Source: Ahaetulla prasina
Taxonomy: Eukaryota > Chordata > Lepidosauria > Squamata > Colubridae
Reading direction: 5' to 3'
NCBI RefSeq assembly: GCF_028640845.1
Contig: NC_080539.1
Span: 161,634,736 to 161,698,735 of the forward strand
DNA length: 64,000 bases
Each line of letters opens with the position of its first letter. The stretch's first letter is position 1. The translations under genes were made by a program, and so were the position numbers. Below the pieces are notes generated by a model. The model did not search any database and had not been told where the DNA came from. It saw only the letters and a program-made list of their open reading frames with translations. Positions 20,506-32,204 of the stretch are shown here, piece by piece.

Positions 20506-21711
20506 TGTCGTGTCCCACTCCCCCTCCGACGACTGGGTCTAGAAAGTCCGTATCACTGGGCCAGAATGTGGCCGCACGGGTGATAGTGGGAGCGGCTTGG
20601 GGCTCCCATATAACACCTATCCTGCGCGGGCTGCACTGGCTTCCAGTTGTCTTCCGGGTGCAATTTAAGGTGTTAGTGACCGTCTTTAAAGTGCTCCATG
20701 GCTCAGGACCGGGATACTTACGGGACCGCCTGCTGCCACCGGTGGCCTCCCATCGACCAGTGCGCTCCCATAAAGAGGGTCTCCTCAGGGTGCCGTCGGT
20801 CAGACAATGTCGGCTGGTGACCCCCAGGGGGAGGGCCTTCTCTGTGGGGGCCCCAGCCCTCTGGAACGAACTACCTCCAACGTTGCGCCAACTTTCTGAC
20901 CTCCGAGCCTTCCGGCATGAGCTGAAGACTCTTTTATTTCATCGAGCAGGACTGGCCTAATAGTTTTTAATAGTTTTAATTAGTTTTTAATGGGTTTTAG
21001 CAAATTTTTACATTTCGGCCAATTTAAAATTAGTTTTTTTAAATTGCTCTTAATTTTTGTATTATTGCTTTTACTTGGCTTTAAACTGCCCTGAGTCCTT
21101 CGGGAGAAGGGCGGTATAAAAGTTGAAATAATAAATAAATAAATAAATAAATAAGCATGGCCATGAAGCCTCTGCAGCTTTGCCAAATTCCTTTCAGATT
21201 TCTCAGGGCAGGCAGGAATCCAAGTTGTGACTTCAGCAAAGTAGATGAGACTTTGCTTAACTCAAGGAATGCCAAAAGCAGGTCCTTTATATAGGCTGTG
21301 GGGTGGGCTCCATGACCCAGCATTTATCCAGGCCTGCCCCTCCCTTCCGTCTGCTGACATCGCCTCTCAGATCTCTTGAAGCGAGGATCCTCCCACTTTG
21401 AATTTCCTTCAGCTGTCTCTACTATCGACATCTGAGAAAGGGAGGGGTCAGAGGGAGCAGGTCTGGGTAATTGCACCACTTGGCTGACTTCCTGCTCTGA
21501 CGGCTGCATCGAAGGAACACACACTATATGAGTAAGCCGTCTTGGGCTTATCTGTTCATTCCTGACATCCTTTCCGGGCATGGGGCCAGGGCCGGGGGCT
21601 GGAGGCATGACAGGCCATTCATCTTCATTATCAGACTCGGAGTCTGATAACGCGTCCAGTTGGCGATGGGAGGGGCCCGGCTGAGGAGAGGAGGGAGGAC
21701 AAGTCACAACA
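20506..21711 (-). mobile_element. Solo LTR (minus), interrupted by a LINE
   Basis: Same family as the LTR at 19462-20011, minus orientation. The plus-strand edge is TGTCGTGTCCCACTCC at 20506 and the other edge is GTCACAACA at 21711, with a 5-bp TSD CCAGT (20501-20505 and 21712-21716). A TATA-like CTTTATATAGG is at about 21284 (reads TATAAAG on the minus strand). About 600 bp of LINE sequence (20552-21155) lies inside it. The minus-strand ORF at 21324-21728 is U3 sequence, not a recognised protein. Confidence 0.87.
20552..21155 (+). pseudogene. L2/CR1-type LINE, 3' fragment
   Basis: 5'-truncated insertion inside the LTR. The frame 20552-20960 encodes the ORF2 C-terminal part: NVAARVIVGAAWGSHITP, LHWLPVVFRVQFKVL, ALWNELPPTLRQLSDL and a final ELKTLLFHRAGLA, followed by stop. 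The 3' UTR ends with CTGCCCTGAGTCCTTCGGG and a (AAAT)n tail at 21130-21155. The paralogue at 28058-29192 (minus) extends further 5' and includes the catalytic box. The frame is open but lacks all RT active-site motifs. Known relatives move by target-primed reverse transcription; this copy cannot. Confidence 0.88.
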
Positions 21712-22886
21712 CCAGTAGTAGGTTCCACTTACCTTTGCTACCCGTTTGGAACTGTTAGTGCACATGTGCGTACTCTTGCTTTGCTTGCACGTGGCGCTTC
21801 TGCACATATACAGAACCTTCTGCGCATGCGTAGAGCATCCGTAATGATGTCTAGACAGTTGGGCAGAACCCCCTATCACTGCCACTACCGGTTTGCCCAA
21901 ACTGGGGCGAACCGGTAGAAACTCACCACTGATGCCACCCGCGTTCCATGAGTGTGTTTGTATATGTTTTAAATGCAATGCAGAAATTATTAAAAGGACA
22001 GGGGTACTTGCTAATGGTCCCCAAAATTAAAGCCTCTCTACTTTGAAACAACAAACTGTGAGCAACCCTCATTTAAAAAAGAGATAAAGCAGCTGGATCA
22101 TTAAAAACCCACAAAATGGAGGGGGGGGAAAGACAATTTCAGAGAGAAAAAAGCCCTGTGCCTATTTACAGTACACATTTACACAGGTACAAACAAAGAT
22201 ATGCAGATTCATGAGTCTCATTGATTTATAACCTAGTAAACTGTTTTGGGAGAGCATATTGTCTTGAAAATGAAGTTAAAATGTTTTGACAAACAAGTAA
22301 ATGGGCCCTACTCCCTGGGTGCATTGGCATAGGTTTGCAGCTTGCATGAGACTTTTCTCAGTTGGCACGTACAAAATTGGAATGAATCTCTAAGCTATCT
22401 TGTCTGGAAGAAAAACAACCACCCAATTCTACTTAAAAAAAGATTTAGAAAGCACTGAAGATATTACTAAACCATCAGATGTTATTGTTTGTGGGGAAAT
22501 GACTTATCCCCCCCCCCCGCCAACTGAGATTAAGAAGAAAATATTGCAGCTAGAAAACAGGGTAGGTGAAATTGATTTCATTTAACAATAACCTTCCAGC
22601 CTCTCTTCACGTCTTACTCAAATAACCTTTGTAGCTAATTATAGTGGGATCTGAAGTAAAGCACTTCTAGACTGAAGGGTTTTAGAAGTCATCAAAATTA
22701 TCCAATGCTCAATGGACCAAAAATTCTATAAATTATTATCTTGTACTCCTTCGCATGTCTATCTACAATTTAGCATCTTTGGAATTGTGAGTGCTAAACA
22801 CATGTATCAACAAATGCCCTACTGATAGGCAGAGGTGTTAATGGTAGCAGAGGAAATAAATCATCTCTAAATTCCTTTTTCTTTTC
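21395..22886. repeat. Tandem duplication unit 1 (1.49 kb)
   Basis: Runs from inside the minus-strand LTR, through the right part of the hAT MITE, to single-copy sequence. It begins with ACTTTGAATT, which recurs at 22887 and 24378, giving a 10-bp microhomology at the breakpoints. The single-copy part has no recognised gene; the short frame at 22400 is unsupported. Confidence 0.94.
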
Positions 22887-24377
22887 ACTTTGAATTCCTT
22901 CAGCTGTCTCTACTATCGACATCTGAGAAAGGGAGGGTCAGAGGAGCAGGTCTGGGTAATTGCACCACTTGGCTGACTTCCTGCTCTGACAGCTGCATCG
23001 AAGGAACACACACTCTATGAGTAAGCCGTCTTGGGCTTATCTGTTCATTCCTGACATCCTTTCTGGGCATGGGGCCAGGGCCGGGGGCTGGAGGCATGAC
23101 AGGCCATTCATCTTCATTATCAGACTCGGAGTCTGATAACAAGTCCAGTTGGCAGTGGGAGGGGCCCGGCTGAGGAGAGGAGGGAGGACAAGTCACAACA
23201 CCAGTAGTAGGTTCCACTTACCTTTGCTACCAGTTTGGAACTGTTAGTGCACATGTGCGTACTCTTGCTTTGCTTGCACGTGGCGCTTCTGCACATATAC
23301 AGAACCTTCTGCGCATGCGTAGAGCATCCGTAATGATGTCTAGACAGTTGGGCAGAACCCCCTATCACTGCCACTACCGGTTTGCCCAAACTGGGGCGAA
23401 CCGGTAGAAACTCACCACTGATGCCACCCGCGTTCCATGAGTGTGTTTGTATATGTTTTAAATGCAATGCAGAAATTATTAAAAGGACAAGGGTACTTGT
23501 TAATGGTCCCCAAAATTAAAGCCTCTCTAATTTGAAACAACAAACTGTGAGCAACCATCATTTAAAAAAGAGATAAAGCAGCTGGATCATTAAAAACCCA
23601 CAAAATGGAGGGGGGGGGGAAAGACAATTTCAGAGAGAAAAAAGCCCTGTGCCTATTTACAGTACACATTTACACAGGTACAGACAAAGATATGCAGATT
23701 CATGAGTCTCATTGATTTATAACCTAGTAAACTGCTTTGGGAGAGCATATTGTCTTGAAAATGAAGTTAAAATGTTTTGACAAACAAGTAAATGGGCCCT
23801 ACTCCCTGGGTGCATTGGCATAGGTTTGCAGCTTGCATGAGACTTTTCTCAGTTGGCACGTACAAAATTGGAATGAATCTCTAAGCTATCTTGTCTGGAA
23901 GAAAAACAACCACCCAATTCTACTTAAAAAAAGATTTAGAAAGCACTGAAGATATTACTAAACCATCAGATGTTATTGTTTGTGGGGAAATGACTTATCC
24001 CCCCCCCCCGCCAACTGAGATTAAGAAGAAAATATTGCAGCTAGAAAACAGGGTAGGTGAAATTGATTTCATTTAACAATAACCTTCCAGCCTCTCTTCA
24101 CGTCTTACTCAAATAACCTTTGTAGCTAATTATAGTGGGATCTGAAGTAAAGCACTTCTAGACTGAAGGGTTTTAGAAGTCATCAAAATTATCCAATGCT
24201 CAATGGACCAAAAATTCTATAAATTATTATCTTGTACTCCTTCGCATGTCTATCTACAATTTAGCATCTTTGGAATTGTGAGTGCTAAACACATGTATCA
24301 TCAAATGCCCTACTGATAGGCAGAGGTGTTAATGGTAGCAGAGGAAATCAATCATCTCTAAATTCCTTTTTCTTTTC
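22887..24377. repeat. Tandem duplication unit 2 (1.49 kb)
   Basis: Second unit, about 98-99% similar to the first by eye. It includes a truncated LTR and a MITE right part without their left halves, which confirms that the duplication happened after the nested insertions. Confidence 0.94.
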
Positions 24378-24683
24378 ACTTTGAATTAAAAACAAGATAA
24401 TCATCATGTAATTTGTACTAGAATTTTCAAAAACTGGCAAGTTCCTGCTACAAAGTATTTGGCAATATTGTTGTTGATTTGCCTATTGCCCAGATTACTC
24501 ACAAAGACATTCCTTTTCATGTCAAAGGCTTTGGAATTCCTAATGTTGAGAGCAAACCTGGAATAGGCTTTTCATTGATTCGATTTTTAGGTGCAACCAT
24601 ATGTTCCTTCACATTTGTCCCTAATATCAGGGAAATATCAAGACTCTTTTTTTCCATTCAAAATGGACTGTGAGATAGATGTG

Positions 24684-24825
24684 TGTGTGTGTATAAACAC
24701 ACACACACATACAAACATATATATATGCATATATATGTGGCATATGTATATGTGTGTGTATGTATGTGTATGAGGATGGACGGATGGATGGATGGACGGA
24801 TGGATGGATGGATAGATAGATATTC
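24684..24825. repeat. Compound microsatellite (TG)n/(AC)n/(AT)n/(GGAT)n
   Basis: GT and CA runs at about 24680-24715, AT-rich TATA words, TGTATG units, then GGAC/GGAT tetranucleotides at about 24775-24815 ending in GATA units. The short ORFs here are repeat translations. Confidence 0.93.
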
Positions 24826-25681
24826 TTTTGAGAGCATGCTTCAGAAATTCATTTTAATGTATGCCAATGTGACACAGAAAAAGTGACAATAAAGGTTATC
24901 TTACTTTATCTTAATTTAAGTAGCTCATAGGAGAGATTATGCTGAAGAGAAAAGTTATTCAACCACCTTTCTCAATAGTACTTAGCGCTTATTATTTTTA
25001 AAAATACATTTATTTATTAATATTTATTTAACGGCAAAATCAAAAAAGTACAAAATGTATGCAATATTTTGCAGAATACATGAAATTTCAATTAAATTAA
25101 TTTTTTTTGTAATCATTTACAAATGTTTCATAAAGATATAAAGAAAAGATTTGAGGATCATCGTAATTTGAAAGTTAGGCAATATATACATTTTGAAATG
25201 AAAAATATTGATAGATGTTTTGTAGAAGATACACTTACTGAATTGCAAAATGATGTTGAACTGAAGCCAATATTTCAAAACTGATATCAGAATTTTGACA
25301 CAATTTTTGAACTGTATCTCAACTTTTAATAAAACAAAGTGTGTAAATTGTTAAATATGACTTTATGACATGCTTATGGAGTTAAACCTAATGTTGATAT
25401 ATTAATAGATCTCTACCAAGCCTATCCACCACATTAAATGTTAACAAGCTAAATTACTTATTATCATGATAATAATTATATTTTCAACTACAACTATGAC
25501 TTAATTGTATTTGTAATTGTTTGCAAAGAAATAATAGATGTGCAATATATGTCACTCTGCAATCTCCTCTCTTCCATCTTCGCTGATCTTCACACCACCC
25601 AAACTTTAGGGTGCTGGGGCTCAGCACCCCATTCAGCCCCCTTTCGGGGTGCTGCTTAGTTAGTTAGGAGTTTCGGGTTAA
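24826..25681. other. AT-rich region without recognised gene
   Basis: Very AT-rich, with scattered homopolymers and no open frame of note. The last part (25610-25660) has a short GC-rich hairpin-like stretch around GGGTGCTGGGGC / GCAGCACCCC-type words, possibly part of the LTR-like sequence that follows. Confidence 0.4.
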
Positions 25682-25979
25682 TGTCAGGGTTCCAAGGAAC
25701 ACCCCCAACAAAATAAAGCTCTGAGGCTTGAGGTTCCTCAAAGTTCCAATTTATTAGAGATGTCATGTTGGCACAGCTAGGAAAACCTGAAACTGAAAGC
25801 TTCCATGTTTTCCACACCCAGTTGACAGTTCATAGCCCTGCCCCACACCCACAAGTTCATCACATTGTCCAATCAACTCTTCACACTCAATTGGATACAA
25901 TCTTCAGGCAGTCTCCATCAGACACAGGATGTCCTTGAATACGGAATGTTGTTATGACTAACATTCTACCGCTCCAACA
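25682..25979 (-). mobile_element. Candidate LTR fragment (minus)
   Basis: On the minus strand it starts TGTTGGAGCGG and ends GGAACCCTGACA (TG...CA), with AATAAA near the middle and a CCAAT-like GATTGGACAATG. The flanking 5-mers (GTTAA and ACAAC) do not match, so a complete solo LTR is not proven. Confidence 0.4.
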
Positions 25980-26059
25980 ACAACCCCCTCCCAACTTCAA
26001 CAACTAAAATATGTGGCAATTAAGAAGCACTGAAAAAACTGACAATATATTTCACATAT

Positions 26060-26306
26060 GAGCCACAGTGGTGCAGTGGTTAGAGTGCAGTACTGAAGGC
26101 TACTTCTGCTGACTGCCGGCTGCCTACAATTTGGCAGTTCAAATCTCACCAGGCTCAAGGTTGACTCAGCCTTCCATCCTTTCAAGTAGGGTAAAATGAG
26201 GACCCAGATTGTTGGGGGCAAATATGCTGACTCTGTAAACTGCTTAGAGAGGGATGTAAAGCACTGTGAAGCGCTATATAACTCGAAGTGCTATTGCTAT
26301 TGCTAT
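26060..26306 (+). mobile_element. tRNA-derived SINE
   Basis: The tRNA-like head has an A-box-like TGGTGCAGTGGTTAGAG and a B-box-like GGCAGTTCAAATCTC. The body contains CTCAAGGTTGACTCAGCC and AGAGGGATGTAAAGCACTGTG, and the tail is (GCTATT)n. Same family as 41524-41764 (+) and 51742-51952 (-). The short minus-strand ORF is a shadow. Confidence 0.87.
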
Positions 26307-26538
26307 ATATGCAGGACAGGGGATGTTATGAAAATTTGATATAACTATGCAGGCAGTGATCCAAAAAAAGTTTGAGAAATGCTGATCTAGAACATTCATC
26401 AGCCCCAGCTAGTCTGTTAATTATCATGGGTGGTGAGAGATAGAGGTTAGCACATTGAGAAGCTACCGGGTCATCTGTCACTTTAGAATACTGATGGCTT
26501 TAAACCATTGCCAATCTTAAAATAGTCTGGCTCCCAGA

Positions 26539-26813
26539 CAGTGGTGAAATTCATTTTTTTTTTACTACCGGTTTTGTGGGCATGACTTGGTGGGCATGGT
26601 GTGGCTGGTGGGAGTGGCTTGATGGGCATGGCAGGGGAAGGATACTGCAAAATCCCCATTCCGCCCCCACTCTGGGGGAAGGATATTGCAAAATCTCCAT
26701 TCCCACTCCACTCTGGGCCAGCCAGAGGTGGTATTTGCTGGTTCTCCAAACTGCTCAAAATTTCCACTACTGGTTCTCCAGAACCTGTCAGAACCAGCTG
26801 GAATTCATACCTG
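26539..26813. mobile_element. hAT-like MITE, 275 bp
   Basis: CAGTGGTGAAATTC start and GAATTCATACCTG end, with a perfect 8-bp TSD CTCCCAGA (26531-26538 and 26814-26821). Interior ACTACCGGTTTTGTGGG and GGAAGGATACTGCAAAATC. This copy best defines the family termini. No coding capacity. Confidence 0.92.
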
Positions 26814-26821
26814 CTCCCAGA

Positions 26822-28057
26822 GGTTCATGCACATCTGATTCCCAAGCCCACAGTTTTATCACTAAACACTTCTAATTCTGCAGGAAAAGGCATTGAACTA
26901 GGCTGCTGCCTTATTTACATATCACTCCATCTTTGTGGGGATGGCTGATAGGACAAAGACAGCAGATTAAGAATTATGAGTCTGACTAACGAAATACCTG
27001 AACGGAGGGGTGGACCAGAATACAGATGTCCTGGGGCCTTTGAATTTTATTATTTTATCCTTGGCTGACATAAGTCAATGAAAATGTATGCTTATCAAAA
27101 TGCATACATTAGAATATTTTTTGTTAAGCCATTAAGGAAAATGTATAACTTGGGAGGAAAGGGAGTTACAGCAATAATGCTGAAAAGGCTTATATAAAGG
27201 CTTATTTTCAATAACACGAAGAAGACACAACCAGACAAGATAAAATTATCCAGTGGAGGTTTAGACTGAACCTGCCCTCTCCTTTGTGCATTAAAGACCC
27301 AACTTGCTCAGAGTATCAGCATTCCAAATGCATGGACTTATGTAGTGCCAAAAAGCATCAGAATGGATAGCAGAAGACTGCCAAGGAAGCAGGGTTTGGA
27401 GCACACGCATATACTCCAGCTAGAAAAAAGTAGGATGTATGGTTTTCTTCCCCTTTGAATTTTGAACAGCCTCTTCTACATACAGTAAGTCTCTCCCTCA
27501 CTGGCTGTCTGATAGCTGCATGAATCCATTCTTCAAAATGCATGCATTTGGGAATGCCTAACTTAGCTGTGCTTTCCCCACAGATCTTTCTGCTAGGATA
27601 TTCAAAGCCTACAGCTTTCACGCTGCTAAATGGCACCTTTTTACCCTCAAGCTCCATTTCACTTTTCAAAGGGATTTTCCATCAGATGGATTTTGTCCAA
27701 TCGCCATTTGCATCCTGTTCTCATTAGGGGTAAACAAAATGCAGAGCATATATAAACTGACAGTGGAAACTCCCAAATAGTGATTGTTGTCTTACCTGGT
27801 GTTTCTGGGCTGTTGCTTGGGTGGTTCGGCATCTGCGCTGTGAATCAAGAAAAGATGCTGACAGAAACAGTCCTTGGGTGATGGTGGGGCGGGGGCGGGG
27901 GGGACACACACTGACATGTTGCAATCAACTTTTTTCAGCCAAAGATGTACTTGACTTTTTTTCTCGAGTAACATCACAAAACTGTATTGATGTACAGCTA
28001 TGTGTGACAAAGAATGGGAAGACTCTTTTTGCTTTGGTACTATACATTAGGGCAGTG
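26822..28057. other. Region without recognised gene or repeat
   Basis: No frame or motif I can assign. The small ORFs at 27358-27669 and 27821-28141 resemble no family I recognise and lack splice or start context. It ends at the (TTTTA)n tail of the adjacent minus-strand LINE. Confidence 0.4.
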
Positions 28058-29192
28058 ATAGTTATTTTATTTTATTTTATTTTTCATATTTTTATACCGC
28101 CCTATCTCCCTAGGGACTCAGGGCAGTTCACAACCAGATAAAAACATACATATAAATACAAATAAAACATCCATTAAAAAACTTATTATAATTGGCCGAA
28201 TAATTAAAATAGTAATAAAATAATAAAATCCCCATTAAAACCAATTTGAATTTAAAATCTAGTCCAGTCCTGCGCAAATAAATAAATGTGTCTTAAGCTC
28301 ACGGCGAAAGGTTCGGAGGTCAGGAAGTTGGCGAAGTCCTGGGGGAAGCTCGTTCCAGAGGGTGGGAGCCCCCACAGAGAAGGCCCTTCCCCTGGGTGTC
28401 GCCAGCCGGCACTGTCTGGCCGACGGCACCCTGAGGAGTCCCTCTCTGTGAGAGCGCACGGGTCGGTGAGAGGTATTCGGTAGCAGCAGACGGTCCCGTA
28501 AGTATCCCGGCCCTATGCCATGGAGAGCTTTGAAGATAGTCACCAAAACCTTGAAGCGCACCCGGAAGACCACAGGTAGCCAGTGCAGTCTGCGCAGGAG
28601 AGGTGTCACATGGGAACCACGAGGGGCTCCCTCTATCACCCGCGCAGCCGCATTCTGAACTAACTGGAGCCTCCGGGTGCACCTCAAGGGGAGCCCCATG
28701 TAGAGAGCATTGCAGTAATCCAGACGAGATGTCACGAGAGCGTGAGTGACCGTGCATAGGGCATCCCGGTCTAGAAAGGGGCGCAACTGGCGAACCAGGC
28801 GGACCTGGTAAAAAGCTCTCCTGGAGACAGCCGCCAAATGATCTTCAAAGGACAGCCATTCATCCAGGAGAACGCCCAAGTTGCGCACCCTCTCCATCGG
28901 GATCAATGACTCACCACCAACAGTCAGCCGCAGCTGCAGCTGACTGTACCGGGATGCCGGCATCCACAGCCACTCTGTCTTGGAGGGATTGAGCTTGAGC
29001 CTGTTTCTCCCCATCCAGACCCGTACAGCTTCCAGACACCGGGACAACACTTCGATAGCTTCGTTGGGGTGGTCTGGTGTGGAAAAGTACAGCTGGGTGT
29101 CATCAGTGTACAGCTGGTACCTCACACCGAAACCACTGATGATCTCACCCAGCGGCTTCATATAGATGTTGAACAGAAGGGGCGAGAGAATA
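28058..29192 (-). mobile_element. L2/CR1-type LINE, 5' truncated
   Basis: Minus-strand element with a (AAAAT)n tail at 28058-28080, a 3' UTR containing the complement of CTGCCCTGAGTCCCTAGGG, and ORF2 from the middle of the RT (29192) to the stop near 28259. It is longer than the relative at 20552-21155. Confidence 0.9.
28259..29161 (-). pseudogene. L2/CR1-type ORF2: RT catalytic core to C-terminus
   Basis: Open 300-residue frame. YTDDTQLYFS near residue 18-27 is the catalytic motif C (usually Y-A-D-D, here threonine in the second position). GRNRLKLNPSKTEWLW (motif D region), VRNLGVLLDEWLSFEDH, a thumb segment with LVTSRLDYCNALYMG, LHWLPVVFRVRFKVL, and the C-terminal LWNELPPGLRQLPDL follow in the order expected for the CR1/L2 group. 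The endonuclease and RT fingers are missing because of 5' truncation at about 29192, so it cannot act alone. The frame is uninterrupted, which suggests recent insertion. The ATG used is an internal methionine, not the native start. Confidence 0.9.
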
Positions 29193-29772
29193 TAGTGAAC
29201 CTTTTTGGCACCGGGTGCCCAAACGGGAACACATGTGTGCTAGGAGTGAAATGCTCCTGGATCAGATCGGATCGTGCGATCCGGTAGCGATCGTGGCCAG
29301 TAGTTTGGTGATTCAGTAGCGATGAATCAATGACTACCCATCCAGGTGTCATTACTTCCTGGTTTTAACCAGGAAATAATGTGTTTTTTACTTCTGCACA
29401 TGTGCAGAAGACCTGCATGCACATGTAATGTGCGCACATGAGCGAAATAATCACCTGTGTGCAGCATGTGCGCTTCTGGACCAGTAAGAAAGGTAAGTAG
29501 ATTTTACCCCTGGTGTATGTGCATGCCACCTGGTCTTCTGATTTCCAGCGCACCAGCTGGTCTTCGCATGCGCTGGAGCCCCAGAAACCAGAAGACTAGC
29601 ACACCAGCAGCTGGTCTTCAGGTTTCCAAGGCTCTGGCATGTGTGAAGATCAGCTAGCCGATGGTCATGCGTGTGCCGGAAACCAGAATAGTTGCTGGCG
29701 ACAGCACGCGTGCCCACAGAGAGGGCTCTGTGTGCCACCTCTGGCACATGTGCCATAAGTTTGCCATCACAG
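29193..29772. mobile_element. hAT-like element(s), possibly nested
   Basis: The left part has ATAGTGAACCTTTTTGGCACC and the right part GGCACATGTGCCATAAGTTTG, inverted-repeat-like. An inner element may run from about 29241 (GAGTGAAATGCTCC) to 29511 (GATTTTACCCCTG). Interior TGCGCACATG/CATGCGCTGG words give chance ORFs. No clear TSD was found, so the boundaries are approximate. Confidence 0.55.
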
Positions 29773-30779
29773 TATTAGGGGTATGACACATTAGGTGTAT
29801 GAGATCACAAAGAAGTTTGCTGGTGTTTGCATTTATTTAATATTAGGGTTTAAAAACAGGTTTACAGATGATTTGTTCCCCATATACCCCAGTGAATACA
29901 TGTGGATTTCTTATTGGTCTTCTGTGTGCCAAGGTTGAACTTCCTGAATGACTCAACATTTTCTAAGCATAATAGCAAGCTCCTCCACCATTGACATCAT
30001 AGTCATCAAACTCCTGAGATTCCAGAAATTAGAACTTGCATGGAGTATTAGAATAATCAGGAGCCATGTAGATTTGGCTGCTGGAGACATTTAGTTCAGC
30101 ATGCTTAATCAATGGAGAGTGATGATATGTTTGGGCTAGATCCAACTTTGCAAAGACCTCTGGAAGAACATAAAGCAGTTGATTGGTTGCATGTACTGGG
30201 TGTAAATTCTATTTAAATGCCTTATTTATAGTATATTGATGATCTCTCCACAGCCTCATCTTTCCATTAGGCCTTAAATACCGTTGTGGTGTTTGTTTTT
30301 AATCCAGATTTCCAACTGATGAGATGGTTGGCTATATATAAATTGATATAAAAATTAAACAAACGATGGGTGAATTTCAGGGAGCCTTTGTCCAAGAACT
30401 CCTTGTTTAAGCACATTTTTAGGGTTCATGCAAATTGAAACCATGGAATGATCACAACCCTCATTTTATAAACGCTCAGTTCCTCAAACAAAGCTTTTGG
30501 AAATTTATTAATTATTTTTGTAGTATGACTAATAGCAATGATGGGCACTCCTTAGACACTGATTCTTGGTGGTGAGAACCATTTCTTTCTTACAATGTTT
30601 TTTTTTTTAGTTCTTTCTGCTGATGGGAAGCTTCCCTTGGAATCATCTGCATTATTCTGATATAAACAGTATTTATAATGATCTAGCTAATTACCTTAAT
30701 TATCCAATGAAAAATTGGTGTGAAAGTTGATGATGCCAATCCTTCCTTTCAGTTCTTTGGTTCTATACTACTGTACCTT
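29773..30779. other. Region without recognised gene or repeat
   Basis: AT-rich single-copy-looking sequence. No family or coding exon recognised. Confidence 0.4.
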
Positions 30780-30784
30780 GAATG

Positions 30785-31174
30785 TGTCAGAATATTCATG
30801 ACTGGGAAGATGTGGTAACAAGGTCAGCCAATGAATAGGCATAGTAACAAGGTTAGCCAATGGGAACTGTTTTGGAAACTGAAACTGGAAGGAGCCTGGG
30901 CATGGTTTAGGCTTAGTTTAACTGCTTTGTATAGAGGAGGTTCTCTTTGTCTGTATTAAGCTCTGAGTGCTGTGCTGAGAACTGAAACAAGTCTGGACTT
31001 GTCTGCTGCTGGAATTGAAACTAATCTGTCCTCTACCATGCTGGAAGAATCTGCTGTTGGTATTGTTCATTTATTTATGTGTTATATTGTATATAAAGAG
31101 AAGTTAATGAATCCTACTGTATCAGTCTGCCTGTGTGTGCTTTCTGGATTTGATTTCTGCAACAAACTCTGACA
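30785..31174 (+). mobile_element. Solo LTR, 390 bp
   Basis: TGTCAGAATATTC start and AACTCTGACA end (inverted TGTCAGA/TCTGACA), flanked by a perfect 5-bp TSD GAATG (30780-30784 and 31175-31179). Two CCAAT boxes (GTCAGCCAATGAA, TTAGCCAATGGG) precede a TATA-like TTTGTATAGAGG, giving the plus orientation. It is unrelated by eye to the LTRs at 19-22 kb and 44-48 kb. No internal region. Confidence 0.85.
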
Positions 31175-31288
31175 GAATGGTATGCTTGCTCAATGGTACT
31201 TTACAAATCCTGCATTCCATATTATTGAATTTGTACACCAAATGCTTATTCTACCCTGAAGTCTGGGCAAGGGTTGGTGAGTCTAAGC

Positions 31289-31423
31289 CAGGGCTGTCAA
31301 ATTCCCGGCCCATGGGCCAGATGCGTCATGCGCTGGCCATGCCCACACCCAGTTTAGCGAAGGGAAAAAAGGTCCCGCTATGTCACATGATGCTGCTGTG
31401 ATGTTGTGAGTTTAACACCCCTG
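31289..31423. mobile_element. hAT-like MITE, 135 bp
   Basis: CAGGGCTGTCAAATTC start and GAGTTTAACACCCCTG end, TSD GTCTAAGC versus TTCTAAGC (7 of 8). A related copy with GTGTCAAACTCG/TTTGACACGC ends lies at about 42752-42887. Confidence 0.8.
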
Positions 31424-31431
31424 TTCTAAGC

Positions 31432-32204
31432 TGATCTGCAACTATTCTAGCAAAATGTTTCCTATATTAACTGAACGTTTAACCCTGAGGTTTAAGGCAT
31501 GATTTATTATTATTTTGTTTGTAAATTAGAGATCAGGAAGACTCATATTATTTAGTTATATCACAATTTACTCATTAAGAAGTTTATAATCATCATTTCT
31601 AGAAAATGAACTTTCTCATTTATATACTAAATACTAAATACTTTTTAAAAGAATATTTTTATTATAGTCTCAAAAAAGTACACAGCAAACAGAAACAAAA
31701 TTAAAAAAGCAGCAATGTATATTAATCAGAATATATTCTAATTGCTAAATTATATTACCTAAATAAACAGATATTAGCAGGAAAAAGACCTTTTGAGAAA
31801 TTGAAAAATTATGCATGTCTTCAATCCAATCCTTGATTTTTCAGTGTAGCTGTATTTTTCCAGTCCCACAAGATTATTCTTTTAGAATGATATTCTCCAT
31901 GCCTGGTATAACCGAAGTTCCTTAAAAATAATAAAATTCCAGAACCTTTTGATATCATTTAAGATACTATTCACAGATTTAATATGAACCAGATTTAACC
32001 ATGAATTTATTTATATGAGATATTTCAAAAGGAAATCAATAACATGCAAGGCCAAATATCTGGGTTAACCCTCAAATTTCTTACTCCGCCAACAGAGAAA
32101 ATCTATAGTTTATCCTTTCTGATGCATTCTTTGGGATGTCCAATAAACCTGAAATAATAAAAACATTTTTCATGGATTAATTCCAATGTTAAGTTCTAAA
32201 AAAT
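31432..32204. other. AT-rich region without recognised gene
   Basis: No assignable frame or repeat; AT-rich throughout. Confidence 0.4.

Larger units (their letters stand above)
20502..21931. mobile_element. hAT-like MITE split by an LTR and a LINE
   Basis: Begins CAGT (20502-20505), continues after the LTR at 21717 with AGTAGGTTCCAC, and ends AAACTCACCACTG at 21931. It is flanked by a perfect 8-bp TSD ATGCCACC (20494-20501 and 21932-21939). The interior has CACTACCGGTTTGCCC, shared with the other hAT-like elements. The right part is copied again in the tandem duplication (about 23206-23423). Confidence 0.88.

Noticed and set aside
21324..21728. Minus-strand acidic/Pro-rich ORF of 134 codons, and its copy at 22900-23217
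   Set aside because: LTR sequence in a solo LTR; the copy is due to tandem duplication. No recognised protein family.
25682..25979. Calling this a confirmed solo LTR
   Set aside because: No matching TSD; kept only as a low-confidence LTR-like feature.
26060..26120. Possible functional tRNA gene
   Set aside because: A- and B-box-like words are present but the cloverleaf is not maintained and the SINE body follows directly.
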